Positions 26,029-40,238 are shown, counted from the stretch's first letter. The stretch: 64,000 nucleotides of DNA from Allodiplogaster sudhausi (GCA_945643635.1 CALZFC010000007.1:496001-560000), one strand, 5' to 3'. Notes: generated from the letters alone by a model not told the origin. Made by a program: numbers and translations.

Positions 26029-27986
26029 CTACGAGCAGAAGAGACACGTGGCCGCGCAGTCACGGGACATGTAGATTGAGGAAACCTGGAGAGAAAGAGA
26101 GAGAGTGGGGAGAGAGTTGTAGAGAAAGAGAGACACAGAGAGGGAGTGAGAGCAAGGAAGAGAGAGAGTGAGCGAGTAAGAGAGAGAGAGAGGGCTACAG
26201 AGAGGGAAATAAAGAAGAAAGAGCCCGCTTACGGTGCAGACATTCGGATTGCCATTGAGCCATGCGCGACACCAGGGAGAGACGTCGCGGCACGTGGAGG
26301 AGGACGCGTGCGGTGCGACGGAAGAGGAGACGGCCGGCCGCCGCACCAGCACTCCTGAGACAGCCGAGTCTAAACGACGGAAATAGCGCACATTTTGGGT
26401 ATCTTTTCGCGGGCGTATTGAAAAGAGGCTTAAAGAGTGAGCCATCTCAAATGTCCAATCAAGTGAAAAGAGAACCATCTGGAATTATGACAATCTATGT
26501 ACGTTCTGTAATAAGTGCGTCATAAGTTAGAAGAATATGTGCACTGAACATGCAAACGATACAAGGTTGACGAGTTATAGACGATACATGAAAATCATCC
26601 TTCTGTGCTGAATCTTTGAATTTTGATTTAGAATGATTAAGCTGTTGAGAACGCAAGACGTACAAGTGCTCTCATTCCGAGACATTCAAATGAGGGAAAG
26701 AGCGCCAAGTTTGAGCTTACCAGTACAGCCTACTAGAACATACTGTTCCGTTGGGAAACAGTGCTTCAATTACGTGAACGATGACAGTATTGTGAACAAA
26801 CTATATATTTATAACGTAGACATCTTAGTGGGAATTATTAGCTAAATTTTCCGCGTTATTTCTGCACTCGACCTTTTTTTTACCGTAGTTACTTTGACTA
26901 AAGTAACCCGGAAGGCTACAGTGAATGAGCTGAGACAGTACGAGTTCCGGGTCTTTGGTGAACGAGGCGGACGCGGCTGGGGCGACGTGGACGAGTGCGG
27001 ACGGGCTTAGAGACGAAGAACGACGGCGCAACGGTCGAGGAGAAGTCTGATAAGGGGGTTGTTAGAGGGAGAGAGAGCAGAGAGAGAGACAGAAAGAGAG
27101 AGTGCGGGAGAGAGGGAAAGGAAGAGGTAGAAAGAGAGACAAAGAAGAGCGAGAGAGAGAGAGAGGCAAAGAGAGAGAGAACGAGAGAGAGAGAGGGAGA
27201 AAGAAATAGTGGAGAGGAGGAGTGAGAGCAAGAGAAAAAAGGAATTGAGGAAGAATAGAGAATGTGGGAGGGAAAGGAAGAATTGGGATTACGCTTGATA
27301 GAGATGTACCTCAAGTAGACAGATAAAGAGAGAGACGCAGAAAGAGATAGAGAGAGAAAGGGAGAGAGAGAGAGACAAGACAGAGATAAAGTGGTAAATA
27401 AATATGTATGTATGTTTGTATCGATATGGTCTGGAGGCCCCTAAAAACGATCAATTTGATGTTTCTCACACTTTCGTTGTACTCTATTCCAACCCTTGTT
27501 ATAGACGGCAAATTGCCTCAATCGTTCTTAAAACATGGGTTGGAGATAAAAGACATATAAAAGTTTGATTAATTTTTATATTTTTTACACTCCACAGTGC
27601 GCACACATGGAAAAAATAAACCGTTGGACCAAGTTGTTCAAATACTAAAGGATATTACAGTAAATCCTAGAAGTTGTTAGACAAGCAGTACACACAAATG
27701 CATTTTCCCCAACGGTTTATTTTATTGTGCTTGTGTATGCGGTTTTAAAATGTTATATTATATCAGTGAACATAAATGAAACATTTTTATTTAAAAAAAT
27801 TTTGATTTTGGTTCGCTTTGAATGTGATTATATGTGAATACGAGTGCTTGGAAACGCTTATTGATAGTTGTTATGTGCGCAAAGTTATGGACACTATTAT
27901 TTGTTGTGTACTTAATTTTTAATTTTGTTTGATATAATACCCCTCAGAATTTTGTTTTGTCGTGAGGAAACAGTGCGCGGATAAGG

Positions 27987-28025
<39 letters not shown>

Positions 28026-28789
28026 TCTCTCTTTCTCTCTCTCTCTCTTTCTCTCTCTCTCACTCTCTCACTACTTCTCGCCCTTATTTCGCTTTATCTT
28101 ATAATGTCAATTAATCTCTCGCTTTACTAGTTATAAATTTACTCAGTCGCTCCCTTCCCTTTCCTCCCTCTCTTCACTGACCATTCCTCGCAGCAAGCTG
28201 AGCTTGCTGAATCTGCTGCGCTTGCACAGTCTGCTGCTGTCGGTCAACGACCGCTTGCACCACCACCTGAGGGAGATTAAGAATGATTAGGGCTAAGGCT
28301 TAAGGGGAACTAGTTTTGTTAGGAATTAAAGAAATGTAGGTAACCTTGATGCCTTCCCATGTCTCGCGTCCCATCGGAATTAGCTGTCGAGGATCAAGAA
28401 CGAAGCCATCCCATACTAAATACGGAGAGGGAGAGAGAGAGGGGGGGGGGGGGAGGGGGAGAGGGGGTCAGAGTGATGAAATGAGAACTGAAGATAAAAT
28501 GAGAGAGCACGACAAAGAGGAAGAAAGCAAGAAGAAAGAAGAAACACGCGTACCATCCTCGCCCGGTCTGAGTTCGATGAGGTAAACGTATTTGGCCGAG
28601 CCCTTGGCTTTCGCCCAATCATCAGAGCCACCGGCCGATGGATCTGAAGTCAATCTAGAGCTTCATCTCATCTTTCTTTCTCTCTGTCCCAATCTTTCTC
28701 CCTTTCTCTCTGCCCTCTCTCTCTCTCTCTCGCTCTCTCTCTTTCTCTTTCACTTTCTCTTTCTCTCTCTCTCTCTTTCTCTCTCTCCT

Positions 28790-28833
<44 letters not shown>

Positions 28834-29170
28834 GCTTTCTCTCTCTCTCTCTCTGACAGAGAATGTCTGCGCCGGTGCCGAAGCGATACTTGGTGCCGTA
28901 GAGCGCCTCGAGTGCAGTGACGGCGCGTTGGCCAATGGTGGCCTTCAAATATTTGAGGTCTAATAATAAGCGTAATATTGATGAACGGCAGGAAAGACAA
29001 CAATTCGATAACTATTGGAGTACCAATTCATTGACGTCAGCCGGATAGGCGCGCACTGCATGGGAATAGGGATGAATCCACATCTGAGAGTAGGTGTGGA
29101 GGGTGATGAAGGCGTCCACTTTGCCCCAGAGATCGGGAGAGATCAGCATGTCACGGACTGCTCTGCAAAG

Positions 29171-29220
<50 letters not shown>

Positions 29221-29555
29221 AGGAGGGAGAGAGACGAGTAAATAGAGAGCGGCGTCGGAGAACAGAGATCGAGAAAGAAAGGAATGAACAACACAGAAAA
29301 CAAGAATGATAGGGATGAAAAATAATATAATTATATACCAATTAAAAATAATATAGATCTAGTAATATGGATTTAATGACGAAAACCTCCTGACCTGCTC
29401 TCCGCCTCGCTGAATGCAGAAGTGCCCTGGTAGATCTCGGAGCAGCGGTCGTCACTGCTGCCGGTTTCTGGAATTACTCTCCCTCTATCTCTCTCTCTCT
29501 CTCTCCCTCTCTCTCATCCTCTCTCTACTCTCCCTCTCTCTCCCTCCCTCTCTCT

Positions 29556-29605
<50 letters not shown>

Positions 29606-30270
29606 GCTAACCCGCCCAATGGAAGTCAAAGTTGCGATTGAGGTCAACTCCTCCGCAGCATCTCTCTCGGAACCATCTGTCCTTTGTGCACGAGATTCCG
29701 GAGCGATTCTTGCGCCAGAGGCGCTTCTGAACAGATGATTGAAGTCGAATCACAATTATAGTGTGACTCTGAATTGTAGTGCGTTCCCAACCGTAGGGCT
29801 GACGTCACTGCGCGTATACTCAAAGCCATCGGGATTGAGCACGGGCGTGATGTAGAAGGTGAGGTCGTCCACGAAGCGGCGGATTTGCGCGTCCGTTTCA
29901 TATCCAGCGATGAGCTGATTAGGGAAGGGAGAGAAGGATGGGAAGAGAAAGGTGTAGAAGAGGTGAGAGGGAAAGAGAAAGAGAGCGAGAGAGAGAGAGA
30001 GAGCGATCGAGGAAGAGAGAGAATGGCTTAAGAAAGAGAGATCCGGAAATAGAAGGAATGAGACAAAAACTGTAGACAAGAATTATGCAAGTGGAGTAAC
30101 CCCGTACACACATTGATCTTTTCCATCTGTCTCTCCCTCATCTCACTCTCACTCTCTCTCTCTTTCTCTCACTCTCTCCATCTCTCTCTCTTTCTCTCTC
30201 TCTCTTTCACACTCTCTCTCTCTTTCTCTCACTCTCTCTCTCTCTCTTTCTCTCACTCTCTCAATCTCTC

Positions 30271-30312
<42 letters not shown>

Positions 30313-31902
30313 ACCTGTTCGATGAAATAGAGTGCCGTGTGGATGGCGCCCCACTCCCTCGCATGGATTCCGCCGTCGATCCAGACGACTCGTTTGTCAG
30401 TCCGCGCCACGTTCGTGCCGATCTGTCTCATTACTGTATTCGTACTCGCACTATAATTTAGTGATATTCATTGGCACTATATCGATGAATAATAAGGTGT
30501 ACTGTAGCACTCAAAATGTCCTCAACCTTGATGGTAACAATGTTTCGTCCTTCTGCCGTGGTGCCGATGGACATGACGCGTGCCATGCTCGGATACTGCT
30601 GCGCAATCTCGTTCAGCCACCGCACGATCTCACCGTAGCCGTGGTATTCACCGAAACCGTACTGGAGAGGGAGGAGAGAATGAGGCAGAAAAGAAAGAAA
30701 ATACTGCAAGAGATGGAAAGTAATGTGAAATGTTCACAAAGGAGATCATTTCACCTGTAAACAGAATTCAACTCGGCTCACAATCAGATTCTTGTGATAA
30801 AGAGAAGCTCTAACCTTTGCTCTGTTTCGCGTGGCGAATCCATCATGGAATCGCTTGGCGAATGAGCCGAGGAGGCCGTCGTCGAGGGGGCGGGGCTTCG
30901 GAGACTCGCGGTCGATTATCAGTCTGGCAATTCATGACTTTGTCTACAAGATCATAACAATAGTTGCCACGGATATATGGTCAGTGCTTTATTCTTTGGC
31001 TTTCTGACAAGCACGATGTACGTATTATATATTTAAGCATGAGGAAAATGCCAAAGTTCATATATATTAAATGTCGCTGATATTACATACATCGATATAG
31101 AAAAGCCAGGAATCCAATTGAAAAGTGATCCCCTGACTGCTTGACGTCGTCGATAGTTGTGATGTGCGGGATCGCGAGGCTGTCGAAGAGGGAAGCCATC
31201 TCCGCCTGCTTCTCCGCGGGCATCATGATATCCGCAAAGTTACCGAGGGCCGTCGGAGACTTCCAGAAGTCGAGCTGAAAGGGACAACTTGGCACTGCGC
31301 CAGGAGATCATGGCTAGTCTTCTAGAATACTTTGAAGAGGAGAGTAAAAGACAGAGAGGAAGAAAAAGGACAAGATAGTGAGAGAGAGAGAGAGAAAGAT
31401 AGAGTGCAAAGGAAACAGACATCATTGTGGTGGGCCTCCTTGACGAGTAGGTTCAGCAGCTTCAATTGCTCTTCGTCCTGAGGCGTTACCCGTATAACAA
31501 TGAACCGTCTAGAACGTAAAGTATTTTTTTAAACCAAATTGTGTCTTCGTGAATAAATTCAGACAATGTTTTCACTTCGAAAAAAAAAAATCTTTCACGC
31601 TCTGCTACAGAGGCCGATTGACTTTTCACATAACCAACAGCTTGATATTTAATTGATTCCTTGTTGCGTTATGCTTGCGGGTGATATCTACTAGAAGTGT
31701 ACTTTTTACCTTATTTATGAAAAACAAAACATATTTGTTTTATTATTTAAAATTGTTTTAATTAATAATAGAATGAAACGGACGGGTCTTTGCTCTTCTC
31801 TCCGAGCTGCTCGGATTGTGCGCGAGAGAAGGGAAGAAGAAGGAGGAGAGCAGCTGAGGAGAGAAGAAGACGACATCTCCGGACACCACCACTCTCACTC
31901 AT
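26029..31902 (-). CDS. secreted M14 zinc carboxypeptidase with C-terminal ShKT domain
   Basis: Seventeen exons from the ATG at 31902 to the TAG at 26029 join in phase to 582 residues. Residues 1 to about 30 are a Leu-rich signal peptide (CRLLLSSAALLLLLPFSRA); about 31-150 form an activation propeptide; the catalytic domain starts about 151 (YGFGEYHGYGEI). Zinc ligands are H216 and E219 (HARE) and H354 (LHTYS). Substrate and catalytic residues are N299/R300 (DLNRNF), Y407 and E430 (YLIELRP). The position equivalent to 255 of pancreatic enzymes is D414 (YPSAGGSDDW), as in carboxypeptidase B, which suggests removal of C-terminal Lys or Arg. After a Gln/Pro/Arg linker, residues 545-581 form a six-Cys ShKT/SXC domain (C545, C552, C563, C574, C578, C581). 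Nematode enzymes of this layout (for example SURO-1) act on cuticle or extracellular proteins. Activity is inferred from intact residues. Confidence 0.92.
28675..28852. repeat. CT tract in carboxypeptidase intron
   Basis: CT on the plus strand, so GA in this minus-strand transcript: the opposite orientation to most introns here. It fills the intron between the exons at 28643 and 28858. Confidence 0.9.
30139..30314. repeat. CT tract in carboxypeptidase intron
   Basis: CT repeat that runs right up to the splice donor of the exon holding the HARE zinc motif (donor at 30311-30314). Confidence 0.9.
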
Positions 31903-31921
31903 AACACCACGGTGGACTGCA

Positions 31922-31986
<65 letters not shown>

Positions 31987-32200
31987 TAGAGAGAGAGGTT
32001 TGGAGGGAGAGAAAGGCAAGGAGGCAGAGACAGCTTAAGAGAGAACGAGGGCAATATTCTGCAAACCAAAAAAGTACATATAATGGTGTGAAATTTTTTA
32101 AATTTTAGTATAGCGATAAAATAAGAAAAACGCAACAACTGCTTTTAATGCCAAAGAATTGTTTAGGGAGAAAGAAAGTGTGAAATGAAGAGAAAGGGAG

Positions 32201-32246
<46 letters not shown>

Positions 32247-33666
32247 AGAGAGAGAGAGAGGGAGAAAGAGAGACATGCAACCATTTGTAGTTGCGAGTAC
32301 AATTTTACGATGACATCATGTGTAAAGTAGATAAAGTAGACAAACAAGACACTTTCTTGGAGGTCAAGCTGGGCAATCCTTTTGTCTTACAATTAAGAAG
32401 TTGGAGTAAGGAAGGAATGAGACTAATTCAAATTCTTCGCATTTTTCTCAATTCAGTAAACGATCAGCAAAGCGAGTTGAATTGAGAGAGAAACTGTGAA
32501 GGAAATTAAATGGAGGGGAGGAAAGCGAAAGATCGAGCGAGAGAGAACGAAATGACGTTGTTTATGAATACAAGTTGGGAGGAGTCCGAGAGGGAAAACA
32601 GGGAGAGAGAATAAGAGAGAGAGGAGAAGAAGCAGAGAGAGAAGGGAGAGAGTGAGAGAGAAAGGAAAGGGAGAGAGAGAGAGAGAAATAATAGCGAGAG
32701 TATTAGCTGGTGAATGGCAAGAATACGAACTCGTTCAGGGGCGCGTAAAGGCAGTCACTGCTGAGAGAACATGCAAGTTGAAGAGAGAGAGAAGGAAGGG
32801 AAGCAGACCAAGAAAGGGAAAAGCGCGCTCTTGAAGGATACACTCGCATGCAGGCTGCCAGATCAAGACGAGGCGGGATATGTCAAGGGGCAAAGATGAG
32901 TGGGCGGGCGTAAAAAAAAAGAAATCTAAGAGAAGAGAGGGAAGTAAAGAAAGAGAGAGGGCGAGATAGAGAAAGAAGGAGAGGGAAGAAAAGAGGAAAG
33001 AGACTCATGTCACAGACAGAAATCATGTGAGAAATTTCATTATTAGCTAAAGGAGTTTCCAATGAAGCGCTGAAATATTTTTTAAATGACCCTGCTTTGG
33101 CGAGCTGTTTACATAGATTGCGGAATTCTTTCTGAAAATTTGCCCTTGGGTAGAAATGACAGAATCAAGCGATAAAAGACGTTCGCAGAAGTGAAGCAGC
33201 GCGGGAATTTGACCCGATTTGGATGCATCGAGTAATGGGAGCAAGGCTAAGGAAAAGCAAGAGACGAAGAAGGCGGAGACTACGGTGGATGAACTCAGAA
33301 GGAATGAAGGGGATGGAAGTACATTCGAGTTGTGACGAAGGAAGAGAAAGAGACACGAACAACTTGACCCCGAATATCCATAAATGCAAGAAACTCAAGT
33401 GCGCGGATATCCGGAAGGACATACGGATCTGAGCCTTTTTTATCTCTCGGATCATTCATATTCTATTCTGCATTTTTCTTTATCTTCTAACATACACATA
33501 CAACGGACAGCGGTAGGCTTGTTCTCCTCACTCTTTTTTTTGATTTTCGTTCGTTCGCACCAGTTTCTTTGTCTCTTTCATGCCTGTGTTATTCATTCAG
33601 GAAAGTATTAAAAAGACTTCCATCACTCAAGCATTCTTGCACGCACGCGCTACTGATCATATCAAA

Positions 33667-33699
<33 letters not shown>

Positions 33700-33706
33700 A
33701 AGAGAA

Positions 33707-33739
<33 letters not shown>

Positions 33740-34147
33740 TGAGAGAAAGAGGAGGAGTAAAAATCAAGAGCGAGAATGCGTGAAGTATACACCTACAAGG
33801 ACCCAGGAAGGTGTTCAACCGAACAGGATGAGGAGAAGCTGGAATGTAGGCGACTGAATGTATGGAGGTAGGTAAATGGTACAAGTACAAAGAAGTTGGT
33901 TGGGGGGATTGAGAGGGAGAGGGAGAGAGAAATAGAGAGAGATTACAGATATACAGAGATCGGGAATGGTAGAGAGAGAGTAGGCAATTTAGAGAAAAAT
34001 GGATCACTTCTCGGTGGAGAAAGAGGAATGCGACCGCCTTGAGGGTCACGCGCGTGGGAGGCGCGAGGAAGCGAGACGAACAGTTCCAAATCAAGCTGAT
34101 CTAACTCTCTCCTTCTCTCTCTCTCTTTTTATTCCATCTCTTATAAT

Positions 34148-34178
<31 letters not shown>

Positions 34179-34350
34179 ATCTGAGCCTCTGTTTCCCATC
34201 CTTTTCTTTTTGATTCTTCCAGAATTTTTTGCAGGTTAGTCACCACCGCAGCTTCATGCCGCTCTCCCATTCAAATCCTTCGATATTATGCTTTATCTCT
34301 CTTTTCCTCTCTCCGTCATCCTCATTCTCTTTTTCTCCCTTTCTTTTTCT

Positions 34351-34540
34351 CTGCTCCTCTCTTTCACTTTATCTCCCTCTCTTTCTCTCTGCTCCTCTCT
34401 TTCACTTTATCTCCCTATCTTTTTCTCTGCTCCTCTCTTTCTCTTTATCTCCCTCTCTTTCTCTCTGCTCCTCTCTTTCTCTTTATCTCCCCCTCTTTCT
34501 CTCGGCTCCTCTCTTAAACCCCTCTCCCTCTCTTCACTTT
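34351..34540. repeat. 38-bp minisatellite
   Basis: Units starting CTGCTCCTCTC recur at 34351, 34389, 34427, 34465 and, slightly changed, 34503. Each unit contains CTTTATCTCCC. All are pyrimidine rich. Confidence 0.9.
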
Positions 34541-35491
34541 GCACGCTCCATGACGCAGTGGTTGCCACAGTGTCACTTTCGCTTTGGTGTTAGATAACGT
34601 GAGGCATGCGAGAAAGAAAGTGAGGGAAAGGAAAGGGTAATGGGAAAGAAGACATAAGGGATGAGGATGTGGAGGTGGGGAGAGATCTAGAGAGAGAGAG
34701 AGTGAGAGAGAGAGCGAGAGACAGAGAGAGATCCAGGGAGAGAGAAGAGAGATGAGATAGAGGAAGTCAGAGATCTGTCTGTCCTTGTAGAACGGTTGGC
34801 TGCTCCGTTTCTCAGTGTGGTGTTCAGTTCTTCTCGCAACCGCTTTCTTTCTTGGGTTTGTTACTTCAACTCAATCAAAATTTCGCTAACGAGACAGGAA
34901 ATTCTTTAAAGCAGATATGTATGGATACGTCCTCTGAATATACAATCGGTGAAAAAACTAGCTATTTATGAAAAGATAACCAGAAAAGAGTCAAAATTAA
35001 TTATGGGATTTGAAAGGAAAACTGTTTACGATTGGCTCAAAAGCGGTTTTTATGTACGTTCATTGAACAAAAGCTGAAGCCTTAAAAGGTACTTAGAAAA
35101 TCCTTTGACGAGGAATTAGCTGAATAGAGAGCGGAAGAGAAAGAGAGAGGGAGAGAAACAGAGAGGAGGAGAGAGTGAGATTCAGGAAGAGAGGAAGAGA
35201 AAGAGAGCATATGTTGGATGCCGTAGTAAACCTGAAGCGATGAGTGATTTGCAAAGATGTCTTGCTACTGCTCAAAAGGCAGAGCGCTTCACCAGGAAGA
35301 TGATGGGATGGAAAAGACAGTGGCAGAGGGACTCAGCGACGAATTATCACACTCTCTAACATCTCTCTATCACGCTCTCTTTCTCTCTCTCTCCTCTCGC
35401 TCTCTCTCTCTTTCTCTCTCTCTCCTCTCGCTCTCTCTCTCTTTCTCTCTCTCTCCTCTCGCTCTCTCTCTCTCTTTCTATCTCTCTCATG

Positions 35492-35533
<42 letters not shown>

Positions 35534-35923
35534 CTCTCTCTCCTTCTCTCATCGTTGATCCACCCACACCCTCCCGTCCCTTCAATTGGCATAGCGGGTG
35601 GCAGAATACTACTAACTTGCTAGACTAGAATGGCCAGTCATGTCTGTATGATTGTCAAGATGCACAAATGCCTAGTACCAGCATCTTGTACACAAATGCA
35701 CGGAGAGCGAGGGTTCTAGTCTACTGACTAGAAATGGAATTACAAAGGATGAGATATTTATTTTATTTAAAAAAAACCTAAAATCCTTCCATTTTTACAG
35801 ACAATGCTAACCTAAATAGTTGGATATGCACATACATATGTACATACAAAATAAAGTCCAAATGAGATGTAAGGCACCTGTTTCGCATTTCCTTTGACAC
35901 GCATATCTGCATTCCATCTAATC

Positions 35924-35926
<3 letters not shown>

Positions 35927-35972
<46 letters not shown>

Positions 35973-36087
35973 CACATTTTTCTCTCTTTCTCTTTCTCTG
36001 TCTCGCTATTCCTCACCCTCTCTCTCTCTCTCTCTCTCTCTCGTTCACATTTTTCTCTCTTTCTCTTTCTCTGTCTCGCTATTCCTC

Positions 36088-36133
<46 letters not shown>
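35927..36133. repeat. CT tract with a 73-bp duplicated block
   Basis: A block GTTCACATTTTTCTC to CTCACC occurs twice with 73-bp spacing (35970 and 36043), each between long CT runs. Confidence 0.85.
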
Positions 36134-36135
<2 letters not shown>

Positions 36136-36376
36136 AAGAACTCTCCTCTATCTCTATCCTTTAGCACAATTTGGTTCACTCTCACGACAATCTCTGACAA
36201 AACCGATACGTTGAAATGGCCGAAACAGTTACGCCGTTCAGATCGTGAAAACGACAACAACATGTTCGAAGAAAACCGTTCATACAAGCAATCAGAGTTG
36301 ACTGATCGAGAGGAAGAGCGAGAAAGGTAGAGAGAAAGAGACAGAGAGAGAGAGAGACAGAGAGAGAGACAGAGAC

Positions 36377-36423
<47 letters not shown>

Positions 36424-37885
36424 GAGAGAAACAGAGAGTGAGAGGTAACACTGCATAGAGATGGTAAGAAGAGACTAGAATTGTAGATTAGCTTTTCGCG
36501 GAAAAAATCGGCATCCCCAATGGCTGATGTTAATGACAGAATTTTGTTGACAGGTCGAATAGAGCGAGAGAGTGTGAAATGGAGAGTTAGAGAGAGAGAG
36601 AGACAGACAGAAAGAGAGAGCACGACCGAGAGAGAAAGAAAGGAAAAAAACAGGGAAAGTGAGAAGGAAAGATAAATAATGACCATGATGCGGTTCAACA
36701 GAGTTTAATTAAAATTAAGTCATGCAAACATCCTTGTTGAGCCTCGATTGCGTTGCTTTGGAATGCTTGCAGATGAGGAAGATGGAAAAAGCACGAATGA
36801 AGAGGAGAGGAAATGGAGTGAAAGAGTGAGAAAGTGAGAGAGTGAGAGAGTGAGGGAGTGAGAATGAGATAGTGAAGGAGGAAGTGAAGAAACAAGGGAG
36901 TTTTCTGCAACAGCCCGCGAGCCTTGCTTGAGGTCATCGTGATGCCAGAGGCCATGTGCTGAAACAGCCAAATAGCACGCAGTTTCCGCCTTGTCCTCCT
37001 TTCTCTCTACCGCCCCCCCCTCTCTTTCTTTCTCTCTCTCTCCTCTCTCCCGTTCTCTCCCGTACTCTATCTCTATTCTCCTTGTTTCTTTCTCTCTTTC
37101 TCTCTGTTCTCTTATTCTCACCTTCTTTTGCCCTCAGCAACCCTATCAGATGCTTTGAAGGGCACCGCCTAAAAAAGCTAAAGGTTCCGCTAGAAAAAAG
37201 ATAGTAGCCATCCGTTATATCTCTTTTCTCTCTCTCTTGCTCTCCCTCCCTCTCTCAGTCTGCTAACTGTCCTGTATCTAAGTCCTCCTCTTTCCAGCAA
37301 TCTCTAAGTCTTCGTTGATTCTTTCTGGAAGGCATATCTCTCATTTGTGCTCTCTCTCTCTCACTCTCTCTCAGTCTCAGTCTCTTGTTCTCTCTTTTTC
37401 TCGATTTCTCTCTCCCTCTCTCTCTGTGGTCTGATGTTGAGGAAAAGAAAGTAGCCGCAAAACCGGATACTGCCAACGGCTGACTGAGTGAAGAATGCCG
37501 TTCAGTAAGGTTAATCAATGTCGTGGAGGACGTTGAAATCTTTCATAAGCTTGCTGGTTAGAAAAAAATCCACACCGTAACAAAACACTCAATGCCAAAA
37601 AATCTTTTTATTGATGGAAAAATAAGAGACTAAAAATAGTTCAGGACTAATACATATATGAAATATTGGTCAAATCCGTAAGGGCGGGCAATAAAAAAAC
37701 GAATGTGAATCATAAAGCTGAAGGAATTATGTGAATCTTCGCACTAATTGTTTACTTCTAACCATAAGTTAATTCAGAAATCCTACAGAGACTTGTCAAG
37801 ATAAAGAGAGAAAAAAAGAGAGAGTGCGAACGAGGAAGAGATAGAGAGCGAGAGCGAGAGAGAGAACGAGAGAGAGAGAGAGAAC

Positions 37886-37948
<63 letters not shown>

Positions 37949-37980
37949 CACAGACTGAATTCATAAAAAAAATACTATGG

Positions 37981-38118
37981 TTAAAAGATAAACTGCTGCA
38001 TCGGCGGAAGACCGTCCAAGTCTACACCGCCCTGGCCTTCACCGACGATCTCTTATGTCATGGCTAAGAACGAGAGAGAAGCTATAGGGAGAGAGAGAGA
38101 ATGAGAGGTAGAGACAGC

Positions 38119-38160
<42 letters not shown>

Positions 38161-38582
38161 AAAGAAGGAATGAGTGAGAAGAGACGGAGAGAGCGATAGT
38201 GGAAGAGAGTGAAGTGTGATTTAGAGTAGGGAGCACATCATGCAAGTGTGGCGTGCCGGTACGTTCCAATTCACACTATCATTAATCAGCAACATTAGAT
38301 TACCTTCTTTCTAGCTATCCCCTATCTCTTTCTCTCTCATCTCTCCATCTCTGCTCCTCTCTCCCACTCACCATCTCTCTTCTCTTCCTGTCTCTTCAGT
38401 TCAGCGAAGAAATCAGATGTGGGCGTAGGGTATGAGGTGAAGTGGATACATCTCGCAGAACTAGTAAGGGGCTGGAGAACTGTTCGAAGGGATGACCAGT
38501 CAGCTTTGAAGTGAGACTCTGCGACAGAGAAGGAAAGAAGCACGAGAGCCAAGGAGACGAAGGAAAAAATGTTGACTCTGGT
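37981..38582 (-). CDS. small secreted peptide, N-terminus incomplete
   Basis: Two minus-strand exons join in phase across an intron full of GA repeat: 38582-38372, preceded by an ACGGCAG acceptor and ending at a strong GTGAGTGG donor, and 38051-37981, ending TAA. The first starts with a hydrophobic segment, NIFSFVSLALVLLSFSVAES, that looks like a signal peptide. The mature part is about 75 residues with one Cys and a charged stretch (ELKRQEEKRD), then an acidic Gly-rich tail ending LPPMQQFIF. No in-frame ATG precedes the signal sequence in this exon, so a first exon must lie upstream. I do not recognise the family. A secreted effector or structural peptide is possible but unproven. Confidence 0.42.
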
Positions 38583-39697
38583 CTGCCGTAAAATGCGCGG
38601 TCATGCCATTATCACGGAAATGCTTACAAGCGGTGCGGAAGTGGTGTTTTTGAAGGCCGTTTTGAAATTTTAGTATTAGTTCGCAGTGAGCGAGACACCC
38701 AAACGCACACAGAGAGAGAGAGAGGGGGAGAGGAGGAGAGAAAGAAAGGGAATGAGAGAGAGAATAAAGAGAAAGCGAGAGAGCAATAGAGAAAGAGATA
38801 TGAGAGAGAAAGAAATGAATTGTATTAATTGCTCATCAAGCAAATGGCTAGCAGGTTCGTCTCACTCTCTCCTTTCATCTCACTATTTAACCCCCTTTCT
38901 CTGAATCTTTTGTTGTTCCTAGTAGATTGGAATTTTATTGGAATTCGACTATCTACTTAAAAATAACTCTTTCAGTTAGAGTTCGATGTGGAAAGTTGTT
39001 ATTTTTAAACTTTTGCAAATTGTTTCAATATTTCAGACTTACAATTAGAATTAGAGTGATTCAATTGCCGCGCGCTCATAATAATCACCCTCTTCTACCA
39101 TGAATTCGTTTCTTCACAATCATTTATCATAGAGCTCAAGTTCGTAATTCACTTCTTTATGGGACAGTAACTCATTTACTTATGAGAACAGTGACAAATA
39201 CTCTAGTTATACGCAAATGCGTCATGATAAGGTTTCGAATTGGACACATCAGTGAAGGCAGAAGGAGATGAAAAGTGGGACTTTGCAGCGGAAGTAAACA
39301 GAGAAAAAGCGAGAAAGAACAATCAGACATGCCAGAGATTGTGAAATGGACCCAGATTGGTTTTGTTGTAGGAAAACATTCCATCAATTGCTATTTAGGC
39401 CTTGCGCTGGTTAAAAAAAATCCAATTGTATCGTCATGATAAAAAAAGTAATTTAGCAGGAAAAATAATTTTTTTCTAAACAGTTACAATTTGGCGGATT
39501 ATTCATAGCGGCAAATCGCTCTATTTACTGGAAGCGGAACGCAAATGATCAATAAATACATACTGAAGTTCAATCATTGTCAAATAAACTGGTTCTTGAT
39601 GTAATCAAAACATCTTTAGAGCCATTATCTCGTTATCACCTTTACTCTCTTCTTCTTGTTTCGCTCTATCACCCTCCAGTTCAACGTCGCTCCATCA

Positions 39698-39738
<41 letters not shown>

Positions 39739-40173
39739 GTTTCGATGAGCTACTCTCTTTATATCCTTCAACCATCTAAAAGACATCGATATCTAACCTA
39801 ATGTTAGAACGACTATGGATTCGCGGGCAAAACGGTAATCCGAAAATTATCAATTGCTCCTTTCTCTCATCCGTGTTTTAAGCCTCCCCTTTGATTTCTC
39901 TTGAACTCTCGCAGTTGACTTCTCTTCTTCCTCTTACAAGATGGAAGAAGTGCTCGATTCATGGTCCAACAACTAGCGCAATTCAAATTCCGAACATCTA
40001 GCAGCTTGCATGCGACTAACAGTTGAAACGAGAGTTGGAACTGCAAGATGCACTACGATATTACATAAAGGAATGAGGATATTGAGTCTGAAAAAAGTAC
40101 TCGCAAAAGCTCCGGAGAAGTCTAGACCGACATTGAATGAATGGCCGAACATGTCAACGGAAGGTGTGCTCGA

Positions 40174-40238
<65 letters not shown>

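Larger units (their letters stand above)
31903..37980. other. gene-poor, microsatellite-rich spacer
   Basis: Six kilobases dominated by GA and CT tracts (31924-31998, 32200-32275, 33667-33740, 35360-35550, 35927-36133, 36330-36440, 37800-37945). Short segments of mixed composition occur between them. One at about 36966-36900 (minus) follows a good CTGTTTCAG acceptor and could encode an exon beginning HGLWHHDDLKQGSRAV. Others at 35257-35350 and 33999-34100 (plus) are open but have no partner exons. No gene can be assembled with confidence. Confidence 0.45.
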
